From Emcibacter sp048269205 (lineage in GTDB: Bacteria; Pseudomonadota; Alphaproteobacteria; Sphingomonadales; Emcibacteraceae), in NCBI RefSeq assembly GCF_048269205.1, contig NZ_JBLXJC010000001.1, positions 1,302,001 to 1,366,000 of the forward strand: DNA of 64,000 bases. The letters run 5' to 3'. Of this stretch, positions 1 through 8,222 are shown one piece after another (the first letter of the stretch is position 1; the number at the start of each line of letters is the position of its first letter). The position numbers and the translations under genes were made by a program. A model generated the notes under the pieces. That model saw only the letters and a list, made by a program, of their open reading frames with translations, did not search any database and was not told the DNA's origin.

Positions 1-1534
1 CGTTCAGCTTGGCGACATTGGCATCGACCACATGGTTGATACTTTCGGAATGCTTCTGAATGTCCATCAGGGAGCCCTGGATGGACTGGCCGATCTGTTC
101 CGTATTGCCGGACAGAATAGACTGGATTTCCTCGGCCTGGAGCCTGAGTCCTTCGCGAATGACTTCCGCCTGGGTTTCGAGAATTTCCTCGGCATTTGAA
201 ATGCGCGCGGCTAGCGAATGTTCCAGGCTTTCGTTCTGGGTATTGATTCGCCGGGTCGTCTCTTCGATCTGTTCCGCCAAATTGGTGGAAAAGTCGTTGA
301 TAATCCGCTGGATCATATCCGTGTTCTCGGCGAACCTGCCGCCAGCTTCCTCGATCAGGAGGTTGCCCTTTTCAGTTACTTCCGTAAATAGTCGGCCAAG
401 GTTAGTCGCGTGGGTCTGGAAACTCTCGCCGGCTTCCGCAGTCTGGGCAAGGGCGCCTGCCGCAACCGTAGAGAGGTCGTTTGCCTGCTCCCTGATCATT
501 GCCGTAAGGCGTTCGCTGTCCGAAGCCGTCCCTTCCGTGATTTTCCCAATATTGCCCGCCTGCTCTTCAAGTTTCGTGCAGATTTCGGTGGTTTGCTCGG
601 ACAATAGTCCTATCGTTGCGGCCAGACCTTCCCTCTTGGTTTCTACGTCGCTGGTGATCGCAGCAAGTTTTTCGCCGGAAGTATCTACAGTCTGTTCAAT
701 ATCGGTCGTCAACTTGCGAAGTTTCTCGCCAAGCGTATCCAGTCGCTCCTCAATCTGATGAGCCCGCTCATCGAGCGTTTTTTTCTGGAAAACGATCTCG
801 TTGCTGACTTTTTCAGAATTCTTGCGGGTGATATTGGTGATGGTTTCGCTATCGAACCTGAGCTGGCTGAAAACTGTCTCCAGTTCCTTCAGGCGGCCTG
901 TGATATCCTCGCTCACGCCATGCAGAGCTTCCCGCTCCCGGCCGAGAAGCTCCTGGAAGTCCTGGGTGCGGTTTTCTGCGTTTGTTGTGACCTCGAACAG
1001 CGATGTGATCTGTTCCTGAAAGCGGTTCTCCAGATTTTCAATTCTTGACTGGGCGATATCCCCTGCCGCCTCGATATGTTTGATTTCCTTGTGCAGGTTG
1101 GCGACAATTGTTTCTACCCGCTTCTGGGCGATATCCAGGGGGGAAAGCAGGTTTTCCAGTCCACTGGACAGGGCAAGCCGTTCCTCCCGCAGGGGGGTGA
1201 CACGCAAAAAGGCAAGTGTCATCAACCAGATCACCATGAGCGGCAACATGGCGCCGGCAAGAAGTCCCGCCATCTCATAAAGCGGCATTCTATCAAGCTG
1301 ACGGTCCGAGGTCAGGAAAAGGCTGATACAGGCACCAACCCACAAAATGCTCAGGACCGTTGAGGTCAGCATGGGCCAGTAGGTTTTCAGCCAGGCTTTG
1401 GTCCCTGCCTCTCGCGTGATATTGACCTTGTGGTGCTTCAGGGACGATGGGTGAGGGGTAACCACCTGGTCATTGTTCGATGCCTCGGCCTGCTTGGTTT
1501 CTGTGTCGGCCTGGCTTGTGCTCTGTTCACTCAT
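1..1534 (-). CDS. Membrane-anchored long coiled-coil protein (C-terminus beyond left edge)
   Basis: An open minus-strand frame runs from an ATG at 1534 to the window edge without a stop, giving 511 codons. The N-terminus is a polar, Gln/Glu-rich tail of about 45 residues. Two hydrophobic segments follow at about 53-74 and 86-110, then roughly 400 residues of almost pure heptad-like, Glu/Ala/Ile/Leu-rich sequence with no globular domain. This resembles apolipoprotein-A/methyl-accepting-chemotaxis-like coiled coils, but I see no HAMP domain and no chemoreceptor signalling tip in the visible part. A role as a cytoplasmic or periplasmic scaffold tethered to the inner membrane is inference. No family name can be assigned with confidence. 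Confidence 0.8.
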   Translation of the reverse strand, partial: MSEQSTSQADTETKQAEASNNDQVVTPHPSSLKHHKVNITREAGTKAWLKTYWPMLTSTVLSILWVGACISLFLTSDRQLDRMPLYEMAGLLAGAMLPLMVIWLMTLAFLRVTPLREERLALSSGLENLLSPLDIAQKRVETIVANLHKEIKHIEAAGDIAQSRIENLENRFQEQITSLFEVTTNAENRTQDFQELLGREREALHGVSEDITGRLKELETVFSQLRFDSETITNITRKNSEKVSNEIVFQKKTLDERAHQIEERLDTLGEKLRKLTTDIEQTVDTSGEKLAAITSDVETKREGLAATIGLLSEQTTEICTKLEEQAGNIGKITEGTASDSERLTAMIREQANDLSTVAAGALAQTAEAGESFQTHATNLGRLFTEVTEKGNLLIEEAGGRFAENTDMIQRIINDFSTNLAEQIEETTRRINTQNESLEHSLAARISNAEEILETQAEVIREGLRLQAEEIQSILSGNTEQIGQSIQGSLMDIQKHSESINHVVDANVAKLN

Positions 1535-1708
1535 GCTGCGATCATAGTTATTTGGGGGTTGAATTTGCCGTGCATTCTAACAGGCTACCAAGGGTGTAGC
1601 AACTGCCCCGGTGACAATAAAAGATAAATTGGGTGTATCTGTGAACTATGATACAATCAGGCCTTCAAAAAGAACATAAAACTGGATGCTTCGTAACGGG
1701 AAAGACAG

Positions 1709-2227
1709 ATGAAGAACTTCTTTATACAGCAGATGGCCATGTATTCTGCTTATCATATGGATACACGTAACCAGATAACTCACTATATTGGCGTTCCATC
1801 CATCGTGATCTCCCTGTTTATGCTTTTTTCCTGGATCGGTCTTTTCACATTGAACGGTATACAGGTTACCTTTGCCATGGTTTTTCTGGCAGTGATTTTG
1901 CTGTTTTATCTACTGTCAGATCTGGTGATCGGCGTTGTTGCCGCCATAGTCTTTATCCCACTCTTGAAAATGTCCGCTAGTCTGGCGCCGGTTGCCGACA
2001 GCAACGGCTGGATATGGTTTGCAGTGCTGTTCGTGGGCGGGTGGATATTCCAGCTTGTGGGGCATGTATTCGAGGGCAGAAAACCAGCCCTTTTGGATAA
2101 TCTTTTCCAGATTTTCATGGCACCGGGTTTTCTGATCGCGGAGGCCCTTTTTCATCTTGGTCTGCACAAGAAGCTCAGGGCAGAGATCGGCAGTCACACC
2201 GCTGAGTATACTGTGCAGGCAAGCTAA
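1709..2227 (+). CDS. Mpo1-like / DUF962 membrane protein
   Basis: 172 residues. The N-terminal block Y-x2-YH-x4-N-x3-H-x2-G-x-P (His16, Asn21, His25, Gly28, Pro30) followed by four hydrophobic helices matches the DUF962/Mpo1 family. Yeast Mpo1 is an Fe(II)-dependent dioxygenase that shortens 2-hydroxy fatty acids, with conserved His residues binding the metal; the bacterial substrate is not established. A GGGAAAG Shine-Dalgarno sequence lies a few bases before the ATG. The gene stands alone, about 100 bases before a response regulator, and shows no link to the flagellar genes. Family assignment is strong; enzymatic activity is inferred only. Confidence 0.8.
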   Translation: MKNFFIQQMAMYSAYHMDTRNQITHYIGVPSIVISLFMLFSWIGLFTLNGIQVTFAMVFLAVILLFYLLSDLVIGVVAAIVFIPLLKMSASLAPVADSNGWIWFAVLFVGGWIFQLVGHVFEGRKPALLDNLFQIFMAPGFLIAEALFHLGLHKKLRAEIGSHTAEYTVQAS

Positions 2228-2330
2228 CTGCAGATAAAAACTGAAAAATTTGAGCAAAGTTTCATACTTTATTTACCCTAATCCCACAAGATTGCCTCAA
2301 AGCATTTGAAGATTAAGGTAGATAATAGAT

Positions 2331-2882
2331 ATGAGTAATCTGGACTTGAGCAGGATCAGTGTCCTGGTCGTTGAAGACAGCCAATTTATCCGTTCATTAA
2401 TTGTCAATAGTCTGCGCGTGCTGGGCGTCGGGACGATCAAATCCGTCGGGGACGGAGGAGAAGCTATTGAATTTCTCAAACTGGTCGTGGAAAACCCGAT
2501 GAAAGCCGGAATGATGTCCGTTGACCTGATCATTTCCGACTGGGAAATGTCGCCTGTGAACGGCATGATGCTGCTGCGCTGGGTGCGCCGGCACAAAGAA
2601 TCCCCGGATCGTTTCGTTCCCTTCGTCATGATTACCGGCTATTCCGAACCTGCCCGCGTGCAGGAAGCGCGCGAGATGGGTGTCAATGAATTCATGTCCA
2701 AGCCGTTTTCCATCAACGCGCTGGCCGACAAGATTTTTTCTGTCATCATGAAGCCGCGTCAGTTTGTCCACACTGCGTCGTACTTTGGCCCGGACAGGCG
2801 ACGCCAGAATGTTCCTTTCGAAGGAGAAGATCGTCGCAAGCTGACTTATGAAAGTGAAGAAGTGGAAGTAATCAATGGGTAA
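2331..2882 (+). CDS. CheY-like single-domain response regulator with C-terminal tail
   Basis: 183 residues. The receiver domain occupies about 8-140: acidic pair Glu15-Asp16, phospho-acceptor Asp70 in LIISDWEM, Thr102 and Lys124 (MSKPF). All the catalytic residues for phosphorylation are present. A basic, charged tail of about 40 residues follows, with no DNA-binding or enzymatic domain, so the output must be protein-protein. Its last codons overlap the start of the next gene, an Hpt-like protein, by 8 bases, so the two are probably translationally coupled and act in one phosphorelay. Which kinase drives it cannot be seen. Confidence 0.9.
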   Translation: MSNLDLSRISVLVVEDSQFIRSLIVNSLRVLGVGTIKSVGDGGEAIEFLKLVVENPMKAGMMSVDLIISDWEMSPVNGMMLLRWVRRHKESPDRFVPFVMITGYSEPARVQEAREMGVNEFMSKPFSINALADKIFSVIMKPRQFVHTASYFGPDRRRQNVPFEGEDRRKLTYESEEVEVING

Positions 2883-3378
2883 GCCGGTGAAGGTGCGTTT
2901 TTATCGCCTGAAAAACAAATTGAGAGAAAAAGCTGTCGGGCTGGGCAATGTCAATCCGGAAGACGTGTCATTTGATGAAGGCATGATGCTCAAGGCCCAT
3001 GAAGCACTACAGGAAATGGCCGAGGATTATCCGGACTGGGTATCCACGCTGATTGACAATCTTGCGGAGGAACATCGCCGTTGTGTGGATACTCCTGAAT
3101 ATCGCAAGGCTCACTATGAGAAGATCAACGCTATTGCCCACGATATGAAGGGCCAGGGTGGTACATTCGGCTATCAGCTGATAACCGATTTTGCCGAAGG
3201 GCTGTACAACTTCACCGGTCCCAGTGCGGGGATGGGGGACAGTCACGTGGAGATTATCAAGGCCCATATCGATGCCATGCGTGTGGTAATCAAGGATCGC
3301 ATTGAGGGTGACGGTGGCCAAATCGGTACAGAGATTAAAAAATCTCTTGAAGCGGCGATTTCAAAATATCGGCGCTAG
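2875..3378 (+). CDS. Hpt-like histidine phosphotransfer protein
   Basis: 167 residues, mostly helical. The diagnostic segment is IAHDMKGQGGTFGY around residue 87-100, the Hpt signature H-x2-K-G-x4-G, with His89 the predicted phosphorylated residue. The preceding stretch of about 60 residues would supply the first helices of the four-helix bundle. No kinase ATPase domain is present. It overlaps the upstream response regulator, which makes a dedicated receiver/Hpt pair likely. An intrinsic terminator follows 25 bases after the stop, closing a two-gene unit. Whether it serves chemotaxis or the cell cycle is not visible. Confidence 0.75.
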   Translation: MGKPVKVRFYRLKNKLREKAVGLGNVNPEDVSFDEGMMLKAHEALQEMAEDYPDWVSTLIDNLAEEHRRCVDTPEYRKAHYEKINAIAHDMKGQGGTFGYQLITDFAEGLYNFTGPSAGMGDSHVEIIKAHIDAMRVVIKDRIEGDGGQIGTEIKKSLEAAISKYRR

Positions 3379-3402
3379 TAATTTTCATTCTGAACAGTAC
3401 TG

Positions 3403-3439
3403 TCCTCCTGCAGCATTGCCGCAGGAGGATTTTTTTTCT
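3403..3439 (+). terminator. Intrinsic terminator after the Hpt gene
   Basis: A 9-base perfect stem (TCCTCCTGC / GCAGGAGGA) is followed immediately by a run of eight T residues. It ends the response regulator-Hpt unit and separates it from the convergent universal stress protein gene. Confidence 0.85.
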
Positions 3440-3444
3440 TCGCC

Positions 3445-4317
3445 TCAATCGGGTTTGATGGCGAGGATATCCGTGCGTAAGATCTTCAGAATTTTTTCGC
3501 TGCTGTTACCGATCACAATTCTGGAAAGTCCTTTTCTGCGGTGGGTTCCAAGTACAACCAGTTCAGCTTTTAGGCGGTTGGCAATCGACGGAATGACTTT
3601 CTCGACCAGTCCCGCTTTATAATGAAGGTTCTTGGCGGGAATGCCAAAAGTAGCTACATAATCCTGGAGTTTCTTCAGCTGTTTTGCCTTGAAACGTTCA
3701 AATATTTCATCCTTGTGGATGATATCCAGGTCGGCGAGAGCTGAGTTATAGGTGACCACGTAACAGCAATGGAGTTCAGCACCCATCAAATCCGCAAATT
3801 CCCTGGCCTGGCCAAGGACCTTATCATTCAAGGCCTTTTGTTCCGCATCATCGCTGGAAAAGTCAATGGTGGCCAGAACCACCGGTTTGGTGCGCCAGCT
3901 TTCTGCACTCAGGATCATGACAGGGGTTGCAGGCAGGTTCAGAAGCCGGAAATCGGAAGGGTGATGCAAAATAGACTCGGAACGATGGCCGGTTTTGATG
4001 ATCAGGTCGCGGGGGGTTTTCTGACAACTTAGATCAACAGCCTCCGCCAGGTTTTTGCCCCAGTTCACCTCGCCGGTAACATTTTTTTTGCCCGCAATCA
4101 GCTTGTCCAGCCTGGCTTTTGTCTTATCCATCAATTTCTTTTGCAGCTGCTCAGCCTCTTCGGCGGTGATCAGTTCGGGATGATCAAAGACCTCGTCATA
4201 GACAAGCGAGAAAATGTGAACTTCCGCATCTCCCTTTTCTGCAAAAAACATGGCTTTGTCCAGGGCGAGGGACGGGGCCGCGGGAAGTTGTTCGGCGATG
4301 ACAAGAATTTTTTTCAT
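3445..4317 (-). CDS. Tandem-domain universal stress protein (UspA family)
   Basis: 290 residues containing two Usp folds, about 1-145 and 146-290. The C-terminal copy keeps the nucleotide-binding motif G-x2-G-x9-G-S/T (GTHRRKGLSRIVIGNSS), while the N-terminal copy is degenerate. Usp proteins bind ATP or AMP and support survival under stress; the physiological target here is unknown. It is convergent with the Hpt gene and sits 88 bases downstream of the CoxE-like VWA gene on the same strand, with no clear operon link. Confidence 0.88.
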   Translation of the reverse strand: MKKILVIAEQLPAAPSLALDKAMFFAEKGDAEVHIFSLVYDEVFDHPELITAEEAEQLQKKLMDKTKARLDKLIAGKKNVTGEVNWGKNLAEAVDLSCQKTPRDLIIKTGHRSESILHHPSDFRLLNLPATPVMILSAESWRTKPVVLATIDFSSDDAEQKALNDKVLGQAREFADLMGAELHCCYVVTYNSALADLDIIHKDEIFERFKAKQLKKLQDYVATFGIPAKNLHYKAGLVEKVIPSIANRLKAELVVLGTHRRKGLSRIVIGNSSEKILKILRTDILAIKPD

Positions 4318-4404
4318 GACTTTGACCTTCTGGTTTTTCTCTTGGTACTATTATCATAAGGTGGGGAGGTTGGCTTTTCAATTGAAGCAGGTCATTCGGG
4401 TAAA

Positions 4405-5589
4405 TTATTTTTTCCGGCTCAGTTCTTTCATGGCGCCTTCAAGGCCGGCCAAAGTGAGGGGATACATGCGGTTTTCCATCAGTTCCTTTATCAGGGTGAC
4501 AGAATGGGTGTAGTCCCAGTATTTTTCCTTTACCGGATTAAGCCAGACCGCACTTTCATAAACCTTGAGAATCCGACGCATCCAGATTTCGCCGCTTTCC
4601 TCGTTCCAATGCTCTACGCTGCCGCCAGGATAGACAATTTCGTAGGGGCTCATGGAAGCATCACCGACAAAGATCACCTTATAGTCATGGGGATATTTAT
4701 GCAGGATGTCCCAGGTATTGATCCGGTTCACATTGCGGCGGCGGTTGTCCTGCCAGACGCCTTCATAAAGACAGTTATGAAAATAGAAATATTCCATATT
4801 CTTAAATTCGGTGCGGGCGGCGGAAAAAAGTTCCTCGCAGATTTTGATAAAGGGGTCCATGGAGCCCCCAACATCAAAAAACAATAGGACTTTTACCGCA
4901 TTATGGCGTTCCGGGACCATCTTGATGTCAAGCCAGCCCTGTTTGGCAGTGCTATGGATGGTGTCATGCAGATCGAGTTCGCTGGCCGCGCCCTCCCGGG
5001 CAAAGCGGCGCAGGCGTTTAAGGGCCACCTTGATGTTGCGGGTGCCGAGCTCCACATTGTCGTCCAGGTTCTTGAACTGGCGTTTGTCCCAGACCTTGAC
5101 GGCCTTGCCGTGCCGTCCTTCCTTCTGGCCGATACGCACACCTTCCGGATTATAGCCATAGGCGCCGAAGGGGGAGGTGCCGGCCGTGCCGATCCATTTG
5201 TTGCCGCCCTGGTGGCGTTCCTTCTGCTCCTCAAGGCGTTTCTGCAGGGTTTCCATGAGCTTGTCCCAGTCGCCCATGCCCTCGATTTCCGCCATTTCCT
5301 CAGGCGTGAGAAATTTTTCCGCCAGCTTGCGCAACCATTCTTCAGGAATTTCCGTTGTCAGATCTTCGATCGCCGGGGCTTCCAGTCCCTTGAAGTGATG
5401 GCCGAAAACCTGGTCGAACTTGTCCAGATTGCGTTCGTCCTTCACCAGGGTCGCCCGGCTCAGATAATAAAAGTCATCTATGGAATAATCCGCCAGCCCT
5501 TTTTTCATGGCCTCCATGAGGGTAAGGTACTCCCGCAGGGATGCGGGAACATTATTTTCACGTAACGCCAAAAAGAAATCTATAAACAT
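4405..5589 (-). CDS. CoxE-like VWA-domain protein
   Basis: 394 residues. The C-terminal half is a von Willebrand factor A domain with the CoxE-type MIDAS variant FFDVGGSMD (Asp-x-Gly-Gly-Ser). The N-terminal half matches the helical CoxE/YehP-type region. Members of this family work with a MoxR-family AAA+ ATPase as a chaperone or metal-insertion pair, for example CoxD/CoxE in CO dehydrogenase maturation. The matching MoxR gene lies at 7311-8156 on the same strand, but here it is separated by a TPR-glycosyltransferase gene, which is unusual. No CO dehydrogenase genes are in the window, so the client is unknown. Confidence 0.88.
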   Translation of the reverse strand: MFIDFFLALRENNVPASLREYLTLMEAMKKGLADYSIDDFYYLSRATLVKDERNLDKFDQVFGHHFKGLEAPAIEDLTTEIPEEWLRKLAEKFLTPEEMAEIEGMGDWDKLMETLQKRLEEQKERHQGGNKWIGTAGTSPFGAYGYNPEGVRIGQKEGRHGKAVKVWDKRQFKNLDDNVELGTRNIKVALKRLRRFAREGAASELDLHDTIHSTAKQGWLDIKMVPERHNAVKVLLFFDVGGSMDPFIKICEELFSAARTEFKNMEYFYFHNCLYEGVWQDNRRRNVNRINTWDILHKYPHDYKVIFVGDASMSPYEIVYPGGSVEHWNEESGEIWMRRILKVYESAVWLNPVKEKYWDYTHSVTLIKELMENRMYPLTLAGLEGAMKELSRKK

Positions 5590-5645
5590 TCAAGTCTCTT
5601 TTTATTGAAGCCTGTATGAGAAAGTGGTCTGTTTATTCAGGCAAG

Positions 5646-7295
5646 TCAAATGTGCTTCTCCAGATGCTCAGAAACCTTTCCCATAAAGCCAGGCCATTTC
5701 TCATTGAGGTTCTTTTTGAAAACCCGGCCGTTGTTCAGCCAGGGCGGATTGTCGGTTCCAAATGTCCACCATGTGTCTCCGGAATTCAACCACCAGGTTT
5801 CTACTCCTGTATTGACTGCAAGGGCATTGCACGTAGTCGCAGGACCGATCGCCAGGTCAAGACAAGACATAAGAGCTGCGCTGTTCAGGAAATCATTTTT
5901 GAGATCCAGTTCCTCGAAACTGTAAATTTTTTGCCCGGACATTTTTTCCAGTTCTGCCAGTTCCTCGCCGCACTCTCCATATTGAAGGTTTATGAAATTT
6001 GCCTCGGGGTTGCTTTTGATCAGTTCGGCCCATTCAGTGAGGGGCGCATACTGAAGAGATCTGAGGACAGACAATTTTCCGCTACGCCAGCTGATGCCGA
6101 TATTCTTCTTATGCGGAAGTTTACCGAGCCTTTCCTGCCAGACTGACTTAAGTTCAGCCGGGATGTTCAGCGGAGAAGCAGTGTATTTTTTCAAATCGTC
6201 CGGTGTCGGCCAGAAAATTTTAAACAGATCGAAATTCAGACAGAAATAGTCGATATCAATATTTTTAAGGGCGGGATATATCCGGGCCAGTTTCTCGGTC
6301 TTGCGGTCTTTTTTCTCTTCATAGGGGATAACTTCGGCGTCCGGGAAACAGGATTCGTACAAAGGGACAAGTCTCTCATCGCAACCGATGTATAGTTTTT
6401 TTGCCTGCGATATCAATTCAGCGTAGAGGCCGGAGAGGAAAATTTCATCACCGACACCCTGTTCGGCGCCGATCAGCAGCGTCTTGTCCTTCAGGTCTTC
6501 TCCAGTCCAGGAAGGGATGTGTGACGGCATTTTCCGGGAATTGGGGTTCAGTAGGCTCTTGCGCCATTCATACTCTTTCCACCCTTCTTCCAACTGGCCG
6601 GAGATCAGCAGGGTGGTGGCAAGATTCAGATGGGCATCGGGAGAATCGGGAAGAAACTCCACAGCTTTTCTGGCGTGCTTTACTGCCTGCTCATAATTGC
6701 CCACACTTTCATATGAAAGTGTAATGTTGTTATAGACTGTGCCGTTTTCAGGGTTGAGCTTGAGGGCCTCTTCAAAAAATACCAGGGCTTTGTCTGGCCC
6801 GTCTCTCAGGCTCACCACATTGCCGAGGCTATCCCAGAGATATTCCTGGTCGGGAAAGATGGGGATTATTTCCTGCAGGAGGGATATGGCTTCGTCTATC
6901 TGTCCATCATTTTTCAAGGCATTGGCATAGTGGTAGTAAGCTTTGGGATCTCCGGAACTCAGTTGAAGATTCCTGGCGAGGAATTTGACCGCAAGATCAT
7001 TCAGGCCCAGTCGCAGGCATGTATTTCCTGCCGTCGAAAGTATTTCCGGATTATTTTCGTCCCTGGCGGCAGCCTGCATAAGCATATCGGTCCCCTTATT
7101 GATCTGCCCCAGTCTGAGGTAGCTGTCCGACAACAACAAAAGAAGGTCAGTAGAGTCCATGCCGAGCGCCTTGGCGCCTTCCATCAGCTCTATGGCCTTT
7201 ACATAGTTCTTTTTCTGATAAAAAGACTGTGCATTCTGAAACAGTTTTCTGGACTGTGCCCCGGTTTGTCTGGATAGCTTGCTTGACTGAGGCAT
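5646..7295 (-). CDS. TPR-glycosyltransferase, FlmG-like (paralog 1)
   Basis: 549 residues. Residues about 15-235 form consecutive TPR helices, and 255-549 resemble a GT-B heptosyltransferase/O-GlcNAc-transferase-like domain with GAEQGVGDE at 277-284 and a GPATTCNALA segment near the C-terminus. The same architecture is found in Caulobacter FlmG, which binds flagellin by its TPR part and transfers a nonulosonic acid to it. It is the most divergent of three paralogs in this window, and lies between the VWA gene and the MoxR gene, 15 bases from the latter. Flagellin as acceptor is inferred from architecture and from the nearby flagellin and sugar genes. Confidence 0.8.
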   Translation of the reverse strand: MPQSSKLSRQTGAQSRKLFQNAQSFYQKKNYVKAIELMEGAKALGMDSTDLLLLLSDSYLRLGQINKGTDMLMQAAARDENNPEILSTAGNTCLRLGLNDLAVKFLARNLQLSSGDPKAYYHYANALKNDGQIDEAISLLQEIIPIFPDQEYLWDSLGNVVSLRDGPDKALVFFEEALKLNPENGTVYNNITLSYESVGNYEQAVKHARKAVEFLPDSPDAHLNLATTLLISGQLEEGWKEYEWRKSLLNPNSRKMPSHIPSWTGEDLKDKTLLIGAEQGVGDEIFLSGLYAELISQAKKLYIGCDERLVPLYESCFPDAEVIPYEEKKDRKTEKLARIYPALKNIDIDYFCLNFDLFKIFWPTPDDLKKYTASPLNIPAELKSVWQERLGKLPHKKNIGISWRSGKLSVLRSLQYAPLTEWAELIKSNPEANFINLQYGECGEELAELEKMSGQKIYSFEELDLKNDFLNSAALMSCLDLAIGPATTCNALAVNTGVETWWLNSGDTWWTFGTDNPPWLNNGRVFKKNLNEKWPGFMGKVSEHLEKHI

Positions 7296-7310
7296 TGCAT
7301 TCCTGCCTTC

Positions 7311-8156
7311 TTACCGGTTTTCTCTTTTGTTCATGAAGGCCAGGCGCTCGAACAGATGCACGTCCTGCTCGTTTTTCAGCAGGGCACCGTGCAGCGGGGG
7401 GATAAGCTTTTTCGGATCGCGGCTTTTGAGCACGTCGACAGGCATATCCTCAATCATCAGAAGCTTGAGCCAGTCGAGAAGTTCGGACGTGGACGGGCGT
7501 TTTTTCAGGCCGGGAACGTCGCGGATGTCATAGAACAGGTTTAGCGCCTCCCGCACCAGCATTTGCTGGATGTCCGGGTAATGGACATTGACAATCTGGT
7601 GCATGGTGTCCCGGTCCGGGAACTGGATATAATGGAAGAAACAGCGCCGCAGGAAGGCGTCCGGCAGTTCTTTTTCATTGTTACTGGTGATGATCACCAG
7701 CGGGCGCTGCTCGGCCTTGACGGTTTCACCGGTCTCATAGACATTGAATTCCATGCGGTCCAGTTCCTGCAGCAGGTCGTTGGGAAATTCGATATCCGCC
7801 TTGTCGATTTCATCAATCAGAAGGATCGGGGAATCATCCGCCTCGAAGGCCTCCCACAGCTTACCTTTTTTAATGTAGTTTTTGATATCCTTGACCTTTT
7901 CGTCGCCAAGCTGGGAATCACGCAGGCGGGAAACGGCGTCGTACTCGTACAGGCCCTGCTGGGCCTTGGTGGTGGATTTGATGTGCCATTCCAGCAGGTT
8001 TTTACCGGTGGCTTTGGCGACTTCATGGGCCAGTACGGTTTTTCCGGTGCCCGGTTCTCCCTTGATAAGGAGGGGACGCTGCAGCGTCATGGCGGCATTG
8101 ACGGCGACCATCAGGTCTTCGGTTGCCACATAAGTATCGGTACCCTTAAACTTCAT
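7311..8156 (-). CDS. MoxR-family AAA+ ATPase (CoxD-like)
   Basis: 281 residues. Walker A is GEPGTGKT, Walker B is PILLIDEIDKAD, and sensor 1 is ITSNNEKELPDAFLRRCFF; the length and the MoxR-type lid fit the CoxD/MoxR subgroup. These ATPases act with VWA proteins to assemble or activate client complexes, and the CoxE-like partner is encoded at 4405-5589. The spacing to the downstream TPR-glycosyltransferase is only 15 bases, so the two are probably cotranscribed. The client cannot be identified from the window. Confidence 0.9.
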   Translation of the reverse strand: MKFKGTDTYVATEDLMVAVNAAMTLQRPLLIKGEPGTGKTVLAHEVAKATGKNLLEWHIKSTTKAQQGLYEYDAVSRLRDSQLGDEKVKDIKNYIKKGKLWEAFEADDSPILLIDEIDKADIEFPNDLLQELDRMEFNVYETGETVKAEQRPLVIITSNNEKELPDAFLRRCFFHYIQFPDRDTMHQIVNVHYPDIQQMLVREALNLFYDIRDVPGLKKRPSTSELLDWLKLLMIEDMPVDVLKSRDPKKLIPPLHGALLKNEQDVHLFERLAFMNKRENR

Positions 8157-8222
8157 TTTTCAAACACCTGTTTTAGATTGTTTGTGGAAAGTTACCGAAA
8201 GGTCGAAACAGGGTCAAAGATT

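Noticed and set aside
60..758. 232-codon plus-strand frame at the left edge
   Set aside because: Ser/Arg-rich and without domains; it is the antisense of the coiled-coil gene, whose minus-strand frame is open for all 1534 bases.
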